In this document: one piece after another, positions 23,218 to 30,819 of the stretch | How positions within the stretch are numbered: position 1 is the first letter of the stretch | How the letters are laid out: the number at the start of each line of letters is the position of its first letter | Origin: Zhengella mangrovi | GTDB taxonomy: Bacteria; Pseudomonadota; Alphaproteobacteria; Rhizobiales; Rhizobiaceae | NCBI RefSeq assembly: GCF_002727065.1 | Contig: NZ_PDVP01000003.1 | Coordinates: 1 to 64,000 of the forward strand | Direction of reading: 5' to 3' | DNA: 64,000 bases | Made by a program: the position numbers and the translations under genes | Notes under the pieces: model-generated | Told to the model about the DNA's origin: nothing | What the model saw: only the letters and a program-made list of their open reading frames with translations | Database searches by the model: none

Positions 23218-25029
23218 ATGTGTGGAATTTTCGCCGTCGCCGGGACCGCCGACGCGGCCCCCCTCCTGATGGAAGGGCTGACGCGTCTCGAGTATCGCGG
23301 CTATGATTCCGCCGGCCTTGCCGTCCAGCAGGGAAGCGAAATCGTGGTGCGCAAGGAAGCCGGCAAGGTGTCGTCGCTGCAGGGCCTGCTTGCCAGCGAC
23401 CCGGTATCGGGCGTCACCGGCATTGCCCACACGCGCTGGGCCACGCACGGCGCGCCAGCGACGGTCAATTCCCATCCCCACGTTGCCGACGGCATCGCGA
23501 TCGTGCACAACGGCATCGTCGAGAACCATGCCGCGCTGCGCGCCGAGCTGGCGGCCCGCGGCGCCCGTTTCGTCAGCCAGACCGACACCGAGGTCATTCC
23601 CTGGCTCGTCCGCATGGCCATGGACAAAGGCGCTCACCCCTTCAAGGCACTGAACCAGGCCGTTGCGCGGCTGGAAGGATCCTATGCCATCGCGATGATG
23701 GCGCGCGAAACGCCGGGCGAGATCTATGCGACGCGCAACGGCAGCCCCCTCGTCGCCGGCCTCGGGGACGGCTGTACCTGCCTGTCCTCCGATCTCAATG
23801 CCATGGCCGGGCTCGCCGATCGGGCCGTGGCCCTGGAAGACGGCGACTCCGCCCGCATCTCCGCGAATGAAATCGATATCCGCGACAGGGCCGGGCGGCC
23901 GGTCAACCGCCCCCTGCTCGAAGTGCCACGCGCCAGCCATGCGTTCGACACCGGCGGCCACAGCCACTTCATGGCCAAGGAAATCTACGAGCAGCCCGCG
24001 GTCATCGACCAGATCAACCGCCTCTACAGGGACCGGTCGCTGCTCGACCAGCTCTTCTCGCTCGACGCCGCTCGGATCCGCCGCATCAATTTCGTCGCCT
24101 GCGGCTCTTCCTTTCATGCCGCCTCGGTCGCCCGGCACTGGATCCAGTCCATGTCCGGCATCGAGTGTACCGTCCATGTCGCATCGGAATACCGCTACGA
24201 GGCCCTGCCGCGGATATACCCTGGCGAAGTGGCGATCCTTGTCTCGCAGTCCGGCGAAACCGCCGACACGCTCGCCGCCCTCGAACGGCTTCGCCGCCTC
24301 GGAATGCCGGTCATCGCCATCGTCAATGAATCCGGGTCGACCATGGCCAGGCTGGCCGACATCACGCTTCCGCTCGCCGCCGGGCCCGAGATCGGCGTCG
24401 CGTCCACAAAGGCATTCATGGCTCAGCTCGTGGTCATGGCGCACCTGTCGCTTCACCTCGCGCTCCGCCAGGCCTCTCCGACGATCACGGGCCGTCTGCG
24501 CGACCATCTCCTGCGCCTGCCGGCGCTCATCGACGCCGCGCTGCACAACGAGCCGGCCGTCATCGAGGCCGCCAGCGGCCTGGCCGGAGTATCGAGCGCC
24601 CTCTTCCTCGGGCGTGGCCCTTTCCAGGCCCTCGCCGCCGAAGGCGCGCTGAAGCTGAAGGAGACCAGCTACATCCACGCCGAGGCCTTCCCCGCCGGCG
24701 AACTCAAGCATGGGCCGCTCGCCCTCGTCGACGACGCCATGCCGGTCTTTGCCCTGGCTGGCAGCGACGACCTGCGGCCGAAGCTCGCGTCGAACCTGCG
24801 CGAGGTCACCGCCCGTGGCGGCCAGGTCCACGTGATCGGGGACCGCGAATCCATGCTGTCCATGGCCGATGTCGCCAGCGGCATGATGACCGTGCCGCGC
24901 GCACCGGAATTCATCCGGCCGATGGTCGCTGCCGTCCCCTTGCAGCTCCTGGCATACCATGCCGCCTGCGTGCGCGGTCTCGACGTCGACCGGCCGCGCA
25001 ACCTGGCCAAGTCGGTGACGGTCGAATGA
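23218..25029 (+). CDS. glmS: Glutamine-fructose-6-phosphate aminotransferase dedicated to the polysaccharide locus
   Basis: Converts fructose-6-P and glutamine to glucosamine-6-P, the first step toward UDP-GlcNAc. At 603 aa it is full length. It starts MCGIF, so Cys2 becomes the N-terminal nucleophile. The glutaminase domain keeps HTRWATHG and HNGIVEN. Two SIS domains follow (VACGSSFHAA, SQSGETADTL and the second with LKLKETSYIHAEAF), and it ends in the conserved AKSVTVE. The ATG follows GGGAAAGGATC, 2 bp after the polymerase stop. Such a copy inside an export locus suggests an amino-sugar-rich polymer and a second, housekeeping glmS elsewhere. No glmS-type ribozyme sequence is seen. Confidence 0.93.
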   Translation: MCGIFAVAGTADAAPLLMEGLTRLEYRGYDSAGLAVQQGSEIVVRKEAGKVSSLQGLLASDPVSGVTGIAHTRWATHGAPATVNSHPHVADGIAIVHNGIVENHAALRAELAARGARFVSQTDTEVIPWLVRMAMDKGAHPFKALNQAVARLEGSYAIAMMARETPGEIYATRNGSPLVAGLGDGCTCLSSDLNAMAGLADRAVALEDGDSARISANEIDIRDRAGRPVNRPLLEVPRASHAFDTGGHSHFMAKEIYEQPAVIDQINRLYRDRSLLDQLFSLDAARIRRINFVACGSSFHAASVARHWIQSMSGIECTVHVASEYRYEALPRIYPGEVAILVSQSGETADTLAALERLRRLGMPVIAIVNESGSTMARLADITLPLAAGPEIGVASTKAFMAQLVVMAHLSLHLALRQASPTITGRLRDHLLRLPALIDAALHNEPAVIEAASGLAGVSSALFLGRGPFQALAAEGALKLKETSYIHAEAFPAGELKHGPLALVDDAMPVFALAGSDDLRPKLASNLREVTARGGQVHVIGDRESMLSMADVASGMMTVPRAPEFIRPMVAAVPLQLLAYHAACVRGLDVDRPRNLAKSVTVE

Positions 25030-25748
25030 ACGGCCTGCGCCAATGGGCCAAACAGGGTCGTTCGCCGTTGGCGCGCGCCGCCCGGTCACTGGCACAACGG
25101 GCACGCACATGCTCCATGCCGGTTGTTCCGGCCATTCACAGGCGTCTCTACGAAGTGCGGCGCCTGGTCCTTGCTGGCTGGCAAGCAGCCTGGCGCGCCG
25201 CCTGGACCACACCGCTGCTCAAGGCACGCTTCGATGGCGATGCGCCAGGGCTTTTCGTCTATGGCGGCATACCGCTGATCATGGGGCCGGTGCGCATCCG
25301 CTGTGCCCGGGACGTGCGCATGTCCGGCCAGACCACCATTACCGGGCGGACCGGATCGGCATATCCGCCTGAACTCCTCGTCGGCTCCAATGTCGACATC
25401 GGCTGGCAGACGACCATCGCTGTCTCGGGAAAGGTCGTCATCGGCGACAATGTCCGCATTGCCGGACGCGCTTTCCTGGCAGGCTATCCGGGCCATCCGC
25501 TGGATGCGGAGGACCGGGCGGCGGGCCTGCCGGACACGCCGGACCAGTGCGGCGACATCGTGCTCGAACGCGATGTCTGGCTTGCCACCGGCGTGACGGT
25601 TCTGGCCGGCGTCACCATCGGGCGGGGAACGGTGGTCGGCGCCGGCAGCGTCGTGACCAGGGACCTGCCGCCCTTCGTGCTCGCGGCCGGCTCGCCGGCC
25701 CGTGTCATCAGGCATCTGGGCCCCGCCGGGAACCGCGATGCCGCATGA
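25026..25748 (+). CDS. Left-handed beta-helix acetyltransferase (SypM-like)
   Basis: A 240-aa O-acetyl- or serine-acetyltransferase-type enzyme of the hexapeptide repeat family. A basic N-terminal part (1-75) is followed by hexapeptide coils (VGSNVDIGWQTTIAVSG, VIGDNVRIAG) and the typical closing block DVWLATGVTVLAGVTIGRGTVVGAGSVVT ending GSPARVIRHLG. It probably acetylates a sugar of the polymer or its lipid-linked unit. Its ATG overlaps the glmS stop (ATGA), and the following gene starts inside its 3' end. Confidence 0.85.
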   Translation: MNGLRQWAKQGRSPLARAARSLAQRARTCSMPVVPAIHRRLYEVRRLVLAGWQAAWRAAWTTPLLKARFDGDAPGLFVYGGIPLIMGPVRIRCARDVRMSGQTTITGRTGSAYPPELLVGSNVDIGWQTTIAVSGKVVIGDNVRIAGRAFLAGYPGHPLDAEDRAAGLPDTPDQCGDIVLERDVWLATGVTVLAGVTIGRGTVVGAGSVVTRDLPPFVLAAGSPARVIRHLGPAGNRDAA

Positions 25749-26871
25749 TCTCGTCGTCTTTGGCGAGGACTGGGGCCGTCACCCCTCCTCGACCCAGCAC
25801 CTGGTCCGCCGCCTCGCCGGCGACCGGAACACGCTCTGGATCAATTCGCTGGGCCTGCGCCGGCCGCGGCTGACCCGGCGCGATGCCACCCGGCTCGCAA
25901 CGAAGGCCGTCAGCCTGCTACGCACGCCACCGGTCCCGGCTGGCAGGACGGATCGCAGCGATCATCCGTTTCGCGCCATCATCGAGCCGCGCGCCGTGTC
26001 CTGGCCCGGCTCCCGCGTGGCCGCCGCGATCAATCGCCGGCTCGTCGGGACACAGGTCAACGCGGCGCTCGAACGAAACGGCATGAAGGCGCCCGTCCTT
26101 TGGACGTCCCTGCCGACCGCGCTGCCGCTCGTCGGCACCCTGGGCGAACGCGCCGTCGTCTACTATGCCGGCGATGATTTCGCGGCCCTCCACGGGGTCG
26201 ATCATGGTCCGGTCGCAGCCATGGAACGGGCGCTCGCCGACAGGGCCGATCTCATCCTGGCGGCAAGTCCGGAAATCGCCGAACGGTTCGATCCCGCCCG
26301 GACTGTTCACCTGCCCCACGGCGTCGACTTCGGGCTCTTCTCCGGTCCCGCGTCACGGAACGCCGCCTTGCCGGAGGGCAAGACCGCCGGTTTCTACGGC
26401 TCGCTCAACGGCTGGATCGATCTGCCGGCGATCGCCGATGCCGCTCGCCGCCTGCCGGGCTGGACCTTCGTGCTGATCGGCCGCATCGAGGCGGACCTCG
26501 CCCCGATCGAAGGCCTGGCAAACATCCGCCTGGCACCGCCGGTATCCCATGACAGCCTGCCGTCCTGGTCGCAGCACTGGACCGTGTCCCTCCTGCCCTT
26601 CGTGCGAAATCGCCAGATCGACGCGTCGAATCCGCTGAAACTGCGCGAATACCTGGCGGCGGGCCGCCCCGTCGCCGCAACCTATGCCTTTCCGGCAATC
26701 CGGGACCTTCAGGCGCCGGTCTCGACACCCGGAACCGGCAAGACCCTGGCCGACGCCATCCTCGAGGCCGAGACAAGAACCGGCGAGGCCCGCGCCTTCG
26801 TATCCCGCCTGGCAAACCAGGGCTGGGATGCGCGCGCTGCCCATGTTGCAAGCCTGATCGACGCCCTGTGA
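25738..26871 (+). CDS. GT-B glycosyltransferase
   Basis: A 377-aa protein of the GT4/GT1-like group common in polysaccharide loci. Landmarks are FGEDWGRHPSSTQHLVRRL near the start, VVYYAGDDFAALHGVD in the middle, LILAASPEIAERF, and in the donor domain GFYGSLNGWIDL and NPLKLREYLAAGRPVAAT, which closes the nucleotide-sugar pocket. The ATG at 25738 overlaps the acetyltransferase stop by 11 bp. It is the last gene before a sigma-54-like site, so the run from 19144 ends here. SypN or SypP would be the nearest syp counterparts. Confidence 0.82.
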   Translation: MPHDLVVFGEDWGRHPSSTQHLVRRLAGDRNTLWINSLGLRRPRLTRRDATRLATKAVSLLRTPPVPAGRTDRSDHPFRAIIEPRAVSWPGSRVAAAINRRLVGTQVNAALERNGMKAPVLWTSLPTALPLVGTLGERAVVYYAGDDFAALHGVDHGPVAAMERALADRADLILAASPEIAERFDPARTVHLPHGVDFGLFSGPASRNAALPEGKTAGFYGSLNGWIDLPAIADAARRLPGWTFVLIGRIEADLAPIEGLANIRLAPPVSHDSLPSWSQHWTVSLLPFVRNRQIDASNPLKLREYLAAGRPVAATYAFPAIRDLQAPVSTPGTGKTLADAILEAETRTGEARAFVSRLANQGWDARAAHVASLIDAL

Positions 26872-26910
26872 TCGCGCCGTCATGCATCTTGCCGCACCGG
26901 CGGTCCGCCA

Positions 26911-26926
26911 TGGCACGGAACTTGAA
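26911..26926 (+). promoter_or_regulatory. Imperfect sigma-54-like promoter for the lipoprotein-Wzz unit
   Basis: TGGCACGGAACTTGAA has a perfect -24 half, but the -12 element reads TTGAA instead of TTGCA, altering a key C. The predicted start is about 26937, a 25-nt leader before the ATG at 26962. Position and leader length match the other three sites in the locus, which raises its likelihood. Confidence 0.45.
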
Positions 26927-26961
26927 ACGCACAGGGCGTATCGAGTCAGGAGTTGCCGACC

Positions 26962-27801
26962 ATGAGGTTGAAATCGCTTTTTCCGGTCGCTGTTTTGCTA
27001 TCTGCAAACACGCTTGCCGGCTGTGCTTCGCAAAACGCGATGACCATGCTGCCCGACGAGGTGAAGCTTGCTGTCGCCGCCGATGCCGCGCGCGCCTCCG
27101 TAGCCCCGTCCGACACGGGGATGGCGCCAGCCGGAAGGCCGGCCGCGGCGCAACAGGCCGGCCTGTCTCCGGTCGAAATGGAATACCGGCGGCGCCAGGC
27201 CGCAGGCCAGACACTGGCCGCGGCACAGCCGGCCGACGGGCGCCCCGATCCGGTGGCGCTGTTCAATCGGGCCCGCGAAATGCAGGCCCTCAATGTCATG
27301 GCGAGCGCACCGGCAGCTTCCCCCCTGCCAACGGCTGCCGAAATGCCTGGCCAGGCACCCGCCGCGGAGGACCGGGCAAACGGTCCAACGCCGCAGGATA
27401 CCTGGCAGGCAGCGCTCGCCATGAACCAGGCCCGGTCACGGTCCGGCACGCCATCGACAATGCCACCGCAGGAACCGGACCGGGAAGCCGTGACCGCTGC
27501 CGTCAAGGACGGGCCAGCCCCCGGCGACATCCTGGAATTCGTCCTTTCCGGTGACGCCCTGACGATCACGGAGGAAGACCGGATGCAATTGCGTCTCAGG
27601 GCGCTCGGCGGCCGGAAGGCGCGGCGCATCGTGGTCGGTCGCCTGGATGGAAAGGGGTTCGAAATCCTCTCGCGGGCCCAGGACATCGCCCGGCATGTCG
27701 CCGAGGTCACAGGAGGCCAACCGGGCATGGGCTATGACCCGGCCATGAGCGCCGGCGCGGTGCGCGTCGAGTACGAGCCCTTTGCCAGCGGGAGCCGGTA
27801 A
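26962..27801 (+). CDS. Lipoprotein with a possible divergent OmpA-like C-terminus
   Basis: The protein has 279 residues. A signal peptide ends in the lipobox LAGC, so the Cys is lipidated. A long Ala/Pro-rich linker (about 30-175) would let the C-terminal domain reach the cell wall. The last 100 residues (GDILEFVLSGDALTITEED..., then ARRIVVGRLDGKGFEILSRAQDIARHV) have the strand-helix layout and the xSRAxxxAxHV helix of OmpA/MotB domains, but I am not certain of the family. SypB is an OmpA-like protein, so it could be the counterpart. AGGAG lies 9 nt before the ATG. The Wzz gene follows 2 bp after the stop. Confidence 0.6.
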   Translation: MRLKSLFPVAVLLSANTLAGCASQNAMTMLPDEVKLAVAADAARASVAPSDTGMAPAGRPAAAQQAGLSPVEMEYRRRQAAGQTLAAAQPADGRPDPVALFNRAREMQALNVMASAPAASPLPTAAEMPGQAPAAEDRANGPTPQDTWQAALAMNQARSRSGTPSTMPPQEPDREAVTAAVKDGPAPGDILEFVLSGDALTITEEDRMQLRLRALGGRKARRIVVGRLDGKGFEILSRAQDIARHVAEVTGGQPGMGYDPAMSAGAVRVEYEPFASGSR

Positions 27802-27803
27802 TC

Positions 27804-29231
27804 TTGGCACGCGATATCCCGAGCCTGCTGCTCCAGGTCGCCGACATCGCCTGGCGCCGGCGCTACCTGATCGTCGTCCCGATGCTGGCATTGCCGCCGG
27901 TGGCCTTCGTTGCCGGCGGCTTCGCGCCCAAGGCCTACGTCGCGCGGTCAACCATCCTCGTGCAGGAAACAGCCAAGCTCAACCCGTTCCTGAACGATCT
28001 CGCCGTCGGTCCCAACCTGAAGGAGCGCATGCCGGCCCTCAGGACGCTGGTTCATTCCGCCCACATCCTCGAAGCCGTGCTCGAGGACACCGGCGTCATC
28101 GCGCCAGACGCCTCGCAGGCCGAACGGGCGACAGCCGTGCGCAGCCTCTCTTCCGCCATCTCCGTGGATCTTGCCGGCAACGATCTGGTCGCATTTTCCA
28201 TCCGTGGCAGTTCGCCTGCGGGCATGGCCGACACGCTCAGGGCCCTCACCCATCACTTCGTTGACAAGCTGCTTGCGCCGGAGCGCAGTTCGATCATCGA
28301 CAGCCAGGTCTTCCTCCAGCAGGAACTGAAGTCCCGCGCCATGCGGCTGAAGGACGCCGAAGAAGCCTATGCCCAGTTCAAGCACCGCAACCGTGACCGA
28401 CTTCCCACGCTGGAAAGCACCCTGGTGACGCGCCTGTCGGCGCTGGAGGAAAAGCTGTCGGAAAACCGGATGGCGATGAAGGCGGCGGAGGCCCAGTTGT
28501 CCGATGTCCGCGAGCGGCTGATCGGCACCAACCCCGTGATCGGCCGTATCGAGGACGACATCATGAAGTCCACCCGCCGGCTCGGCGAACTGGAAGTCCG
28601 TTACACCAAGGAGCATTCAGCGGTTCAGGCCGAACTGCGCAACCTGCGCCGCCTGAAGGAAGAGCGCGAGGCCCTGATGAACAGCGCCGACGCCATCCAG
28701 GGCGCCGACATAGACCGCCTGTGGAACCTGGCCGCGGGCTCGCTCAGCCAGGACGACGGCAAGATCCCGCCGCTGCTGATTTCCCAGATGACGCGGCTGC
28801 AGGAAAGCAACTCGCAATACCTCCGCCTGAAGGAGGAAACCGCTGCCATAGAGAAGGAGATCGACACCATTCACACGGCGATCGCCGAAACCGGTCCCGT
28901 GCTCCAGGAACAGAAACGCCTGGAAGAGGAAATCCGCCTCGCGCAGGAAAGCCACGACGCGATTTCCAAGCGTTTCGACAACGCGCAGATCACCGGCGCT
29001 CTCGGCAAGTTCGAGGCGCCCGAACGCATCAAGGTCATCGATGCGCCGATGGACCCGGTCGTCCCCGTGACACCGGGTCGAATCCTGTTCCTTCTGGCCG
29101 GGATCGTTGCGGGGCTGCTGGCGGGCGCCGGCCTGGCCCTTTCCGCCGAACTGCTGGACACACGCCTGCGCCGGCAGCCTGAATTCGAGGCCGTGTGCGA
29201 TGCGCCGGTGGTCGCACGCTATTGCAACTGA
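27804..29231 (+). CDS. Wzz/GumC-type chain-length determinant (SypO-like)
   Basis: A 475-aa polysaccharide co-polymerase. The N-terminal membrane segment (about 19-38, RYLIVVPMLALPPVAFVAGG) and the C-terminal one (about 415-440, RILFLLAGIVAGLLAGAGLAL) bracket a periplasmic region rich in coiled coil (about 150-390). There is no kinase domain; the SypD-like protein would be its partner. It sets polymer length and links polymerase to exporter. It starts at TTG 27804 with GGGAG upstream. The gene ends convergently with the SypG-like regulator, their 3' ends overlapping by 13 bp. Confidence 0.85.
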   Translation: MARDIPSLLLQVADIAWRRRYLIVVPMLALPPVAFVAGGFAPKAYVARSTILVQETAKLNPFLNDLAVGPNLKERMPALRTLVHSAHILEAVLEDTGVIAPDASQAERATAVRSLSSAISVDLAGNDLVAFSIRGSSPAGMADTLRALTHHFVDKLLAPERSSIIDSQVFLQQELKSRAMRLKDAEEAYAQFKHRNRDRLPTLESTLVTRLSALEEKLSENRMAMKAAEAQLSDVRERLIGTNPVIGRIEDDIMKSTRRLGELEVRYTKEHSAVQAELRNLRRLKEEREALMNSADAIQGADIDRLWNLAAGSLSQDDGKIPPLLISQMTRLQESNSQYLRLKEETAAIEKEIDTIHTAIAETGPVLQEQKRLEEEIRLAQESHDAISKRFDNAQITGALGKFEAPERIKVIDAPMDPVVPVTPGRILFLLAGIVAGLLAGAGLALSAELLDTRLRRQPEFEAVCDAPVVARYCN

Positions 29232-30730
29232 CGCGGAGAACCGTCTGCGCGCACCGGCGAGGACGGGCGGTCGATCCCGGCCCGGTCCTTTTCCTCGTCT
29301 GTCTTCCAGGTTTCCATTCGCCGGTAGATGGTCGAAGGGCTGACTTCCAGGGCCGCCGCCGCGCGCGGGATCGAGCCGTTGCATGCCTCGATGGCCGTTT
29401 CGATGGCGGTGCGGATCACCTCTTCCAGCGGACGGATCGGCCCCGCGGCCTTTTTCTCCGGTTCCATCAGGCGCGCCTTCGCCAGGATGCCGCTCAGCGG
29501 CTCGGACAGGGACGGCACGGCCGTTGCGGTCGCCGCCGGCGCCTCCGCGCTACTGCCGAGCATGTCCAGCGGCAGCATGTCGGCGTTCACCGTGTCACCG
29601 TCGTTGAGCACGACAACCGACCGGATCACGTTCTGGAGCTGGCGCACGTTGCCCGGCCAGCCATGGGCCATGAGAATGGCCGCCGCGTCGGGCGAGAAGT
29701 CCCTGAAGGCCTTTCCGTCTTCCTGCGAGAAACGGCGCAGGAACGAGCGGGCAATCTCGACGACATCCTCTCCGCGCTGGCGAAGCGGCGGCAGTTCGAC
29801 CGGGATCACGTGAAGGCGGTAGAACAGGTCCTCGCGGAATCGCCCTGCGCGCACCTCCTCGACCGGGTTGCGGTTCGTCGCGCAGACGACGCGCACGTCG
29901 CTGACCCTGACCTTGTCCTCTCCCAGCCGCTGCACCTGGCGGCTCTGCAGGAACCGCAGCAGCTTGGCCTGCAGCGCGAGGTCCATTTCACAGATCTCGT
30001 CGAGGAAGAGCGTGCCGCCATCGGCAGTCAGGCAGGCGCCGAGCCGGTCCGCTGTCGCGCCGGAGAACGCGCCCTTGATGTGGCCGAACATCTCGCTTTC
30101 GAGGAGGTCCTTGGGTATGGCGGCGGCGTTGATGGTCACGAACGGCCCCGAGGCCCGCTTGGATAGCTTGTGCAGCGCTTCGGCACAGACCTCCTTGCCG
30201 GTGCCGCTCTCGCCGGTCACGAAGACGGTCGCATTGGAAGGCGCGGCCCGGTGCAGGATGCGATAGACCGGCTGCATCGCCAGAGAACTGCCGATGAAAC
30301 CGCTCGGTTCCGCTTGGCTGCCGGCGTCGCCCGGCGTCGCCGGGACGGGTGCCGGCGCCGGTGCCGCGGCATCGATCGCATTGCAGACCGTGGTTGTCAG
30401 GCGCTCCGCATTGAAAGGCTTGACGATGAAGTCGAAGGCGCCGAGTCGCATAACGTCGACCGCCGTCTTGATCGAGGCGTTGGCCGTGATGATCACCACC
30501 GGCGTGTCGTTGCCGCGGTCGCGCAGGCTCTGCATGATGTCGAGCCCGCTCATGTCGGGAAGGTTCACGTCCAGGACAATACAGTCGTAGGCGCGCGCTT
30601 CGCATTTCGAGAGCGCTTCCTTGCCGGTTCCGGCAAGATCGCATTGCGACGACGTACGGCGCAGGAAGCCGCGGTAGGTCTCCGCGAGGGCAGCGCTGTC
30701 CTCGACCACCAGGATTGCCGGTTCATTCAT
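29219..30730 (-). CDS. Sigma-54-dependent response regulator (SypG-like)
   Basis: The protein has 503 residues. A receiver domain (1-120) carries phospho-acceptor D54 in IVLDVNLPD. The AAA+ domain (about 145-385) has Walker A GESGTGKE (173-180), the sigma-54 contact loop as GAFSGA (220-225) instead of GAFTGA, and Walker B TLFLDEI. A Fis-type helix-turn-helix (AAAALEVSPSTIYRRMETW) follows near residues 450-480. It should activate the sigma-54 promoters of this locus after phosphorylation by the kinase encoded next to it. It is the third gene of a minus-strand operon with the kinase and the molybdopterin-domain-like protein. The Ser-for-Thr change is conservative and probably functional. Confidence 0.9.
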   Translation of the reverse strand: MNEPAILVVEDSAALAETYRGFLRRTSSQCDLAGTGKEALSKCEARAYDCIVLDVNLPDMSGLDIMQSLRDRGNDTPVVIITANASIKTAVDVMRLGAFDFIVKPFNAERLTTTVCNAIDAAAPAPAPVPATPGDAGSQAEPSGFIGSSLAMQPVYRILHRAAPSNATVFVTGESGTGKEVCAEALHKLSKRASGPFVTINAAAIPKDLLESEMFGHIKGAFSGATADRLGACLTADGGTLFLDEICEMDLALQAKLLRFLQSRQVQRLGEDKVRVSDVRVVCATNRNPVEEVRAGRFREDLFYRLHVIPVELPPLRQRGEDVVEIARSFLRRFSQEDGKAFRDFSPDAAAILMAHGWPGNVRQLQNVIRSVVVLNDGDTVNADMLPLDMLGSSAEAPAATATAVPSLSEPLSGILAKARLMEPEKKAAGPIRPLEEVIRTAIETAIEACNGSIPRAAAALEVSPSTIYRRMETWKTDEEKDRAGIDRPSSPVRADGSPRQLQ

Positions 30731-30819
30731 TTCTCTATCCCCCGATAGGTCACCGCAACGTCAGGTTTAACATCGAGCCGTTAACCTCGTGCTAATGGGT
30801 CTCCGGCGCAGCCCTTCCC

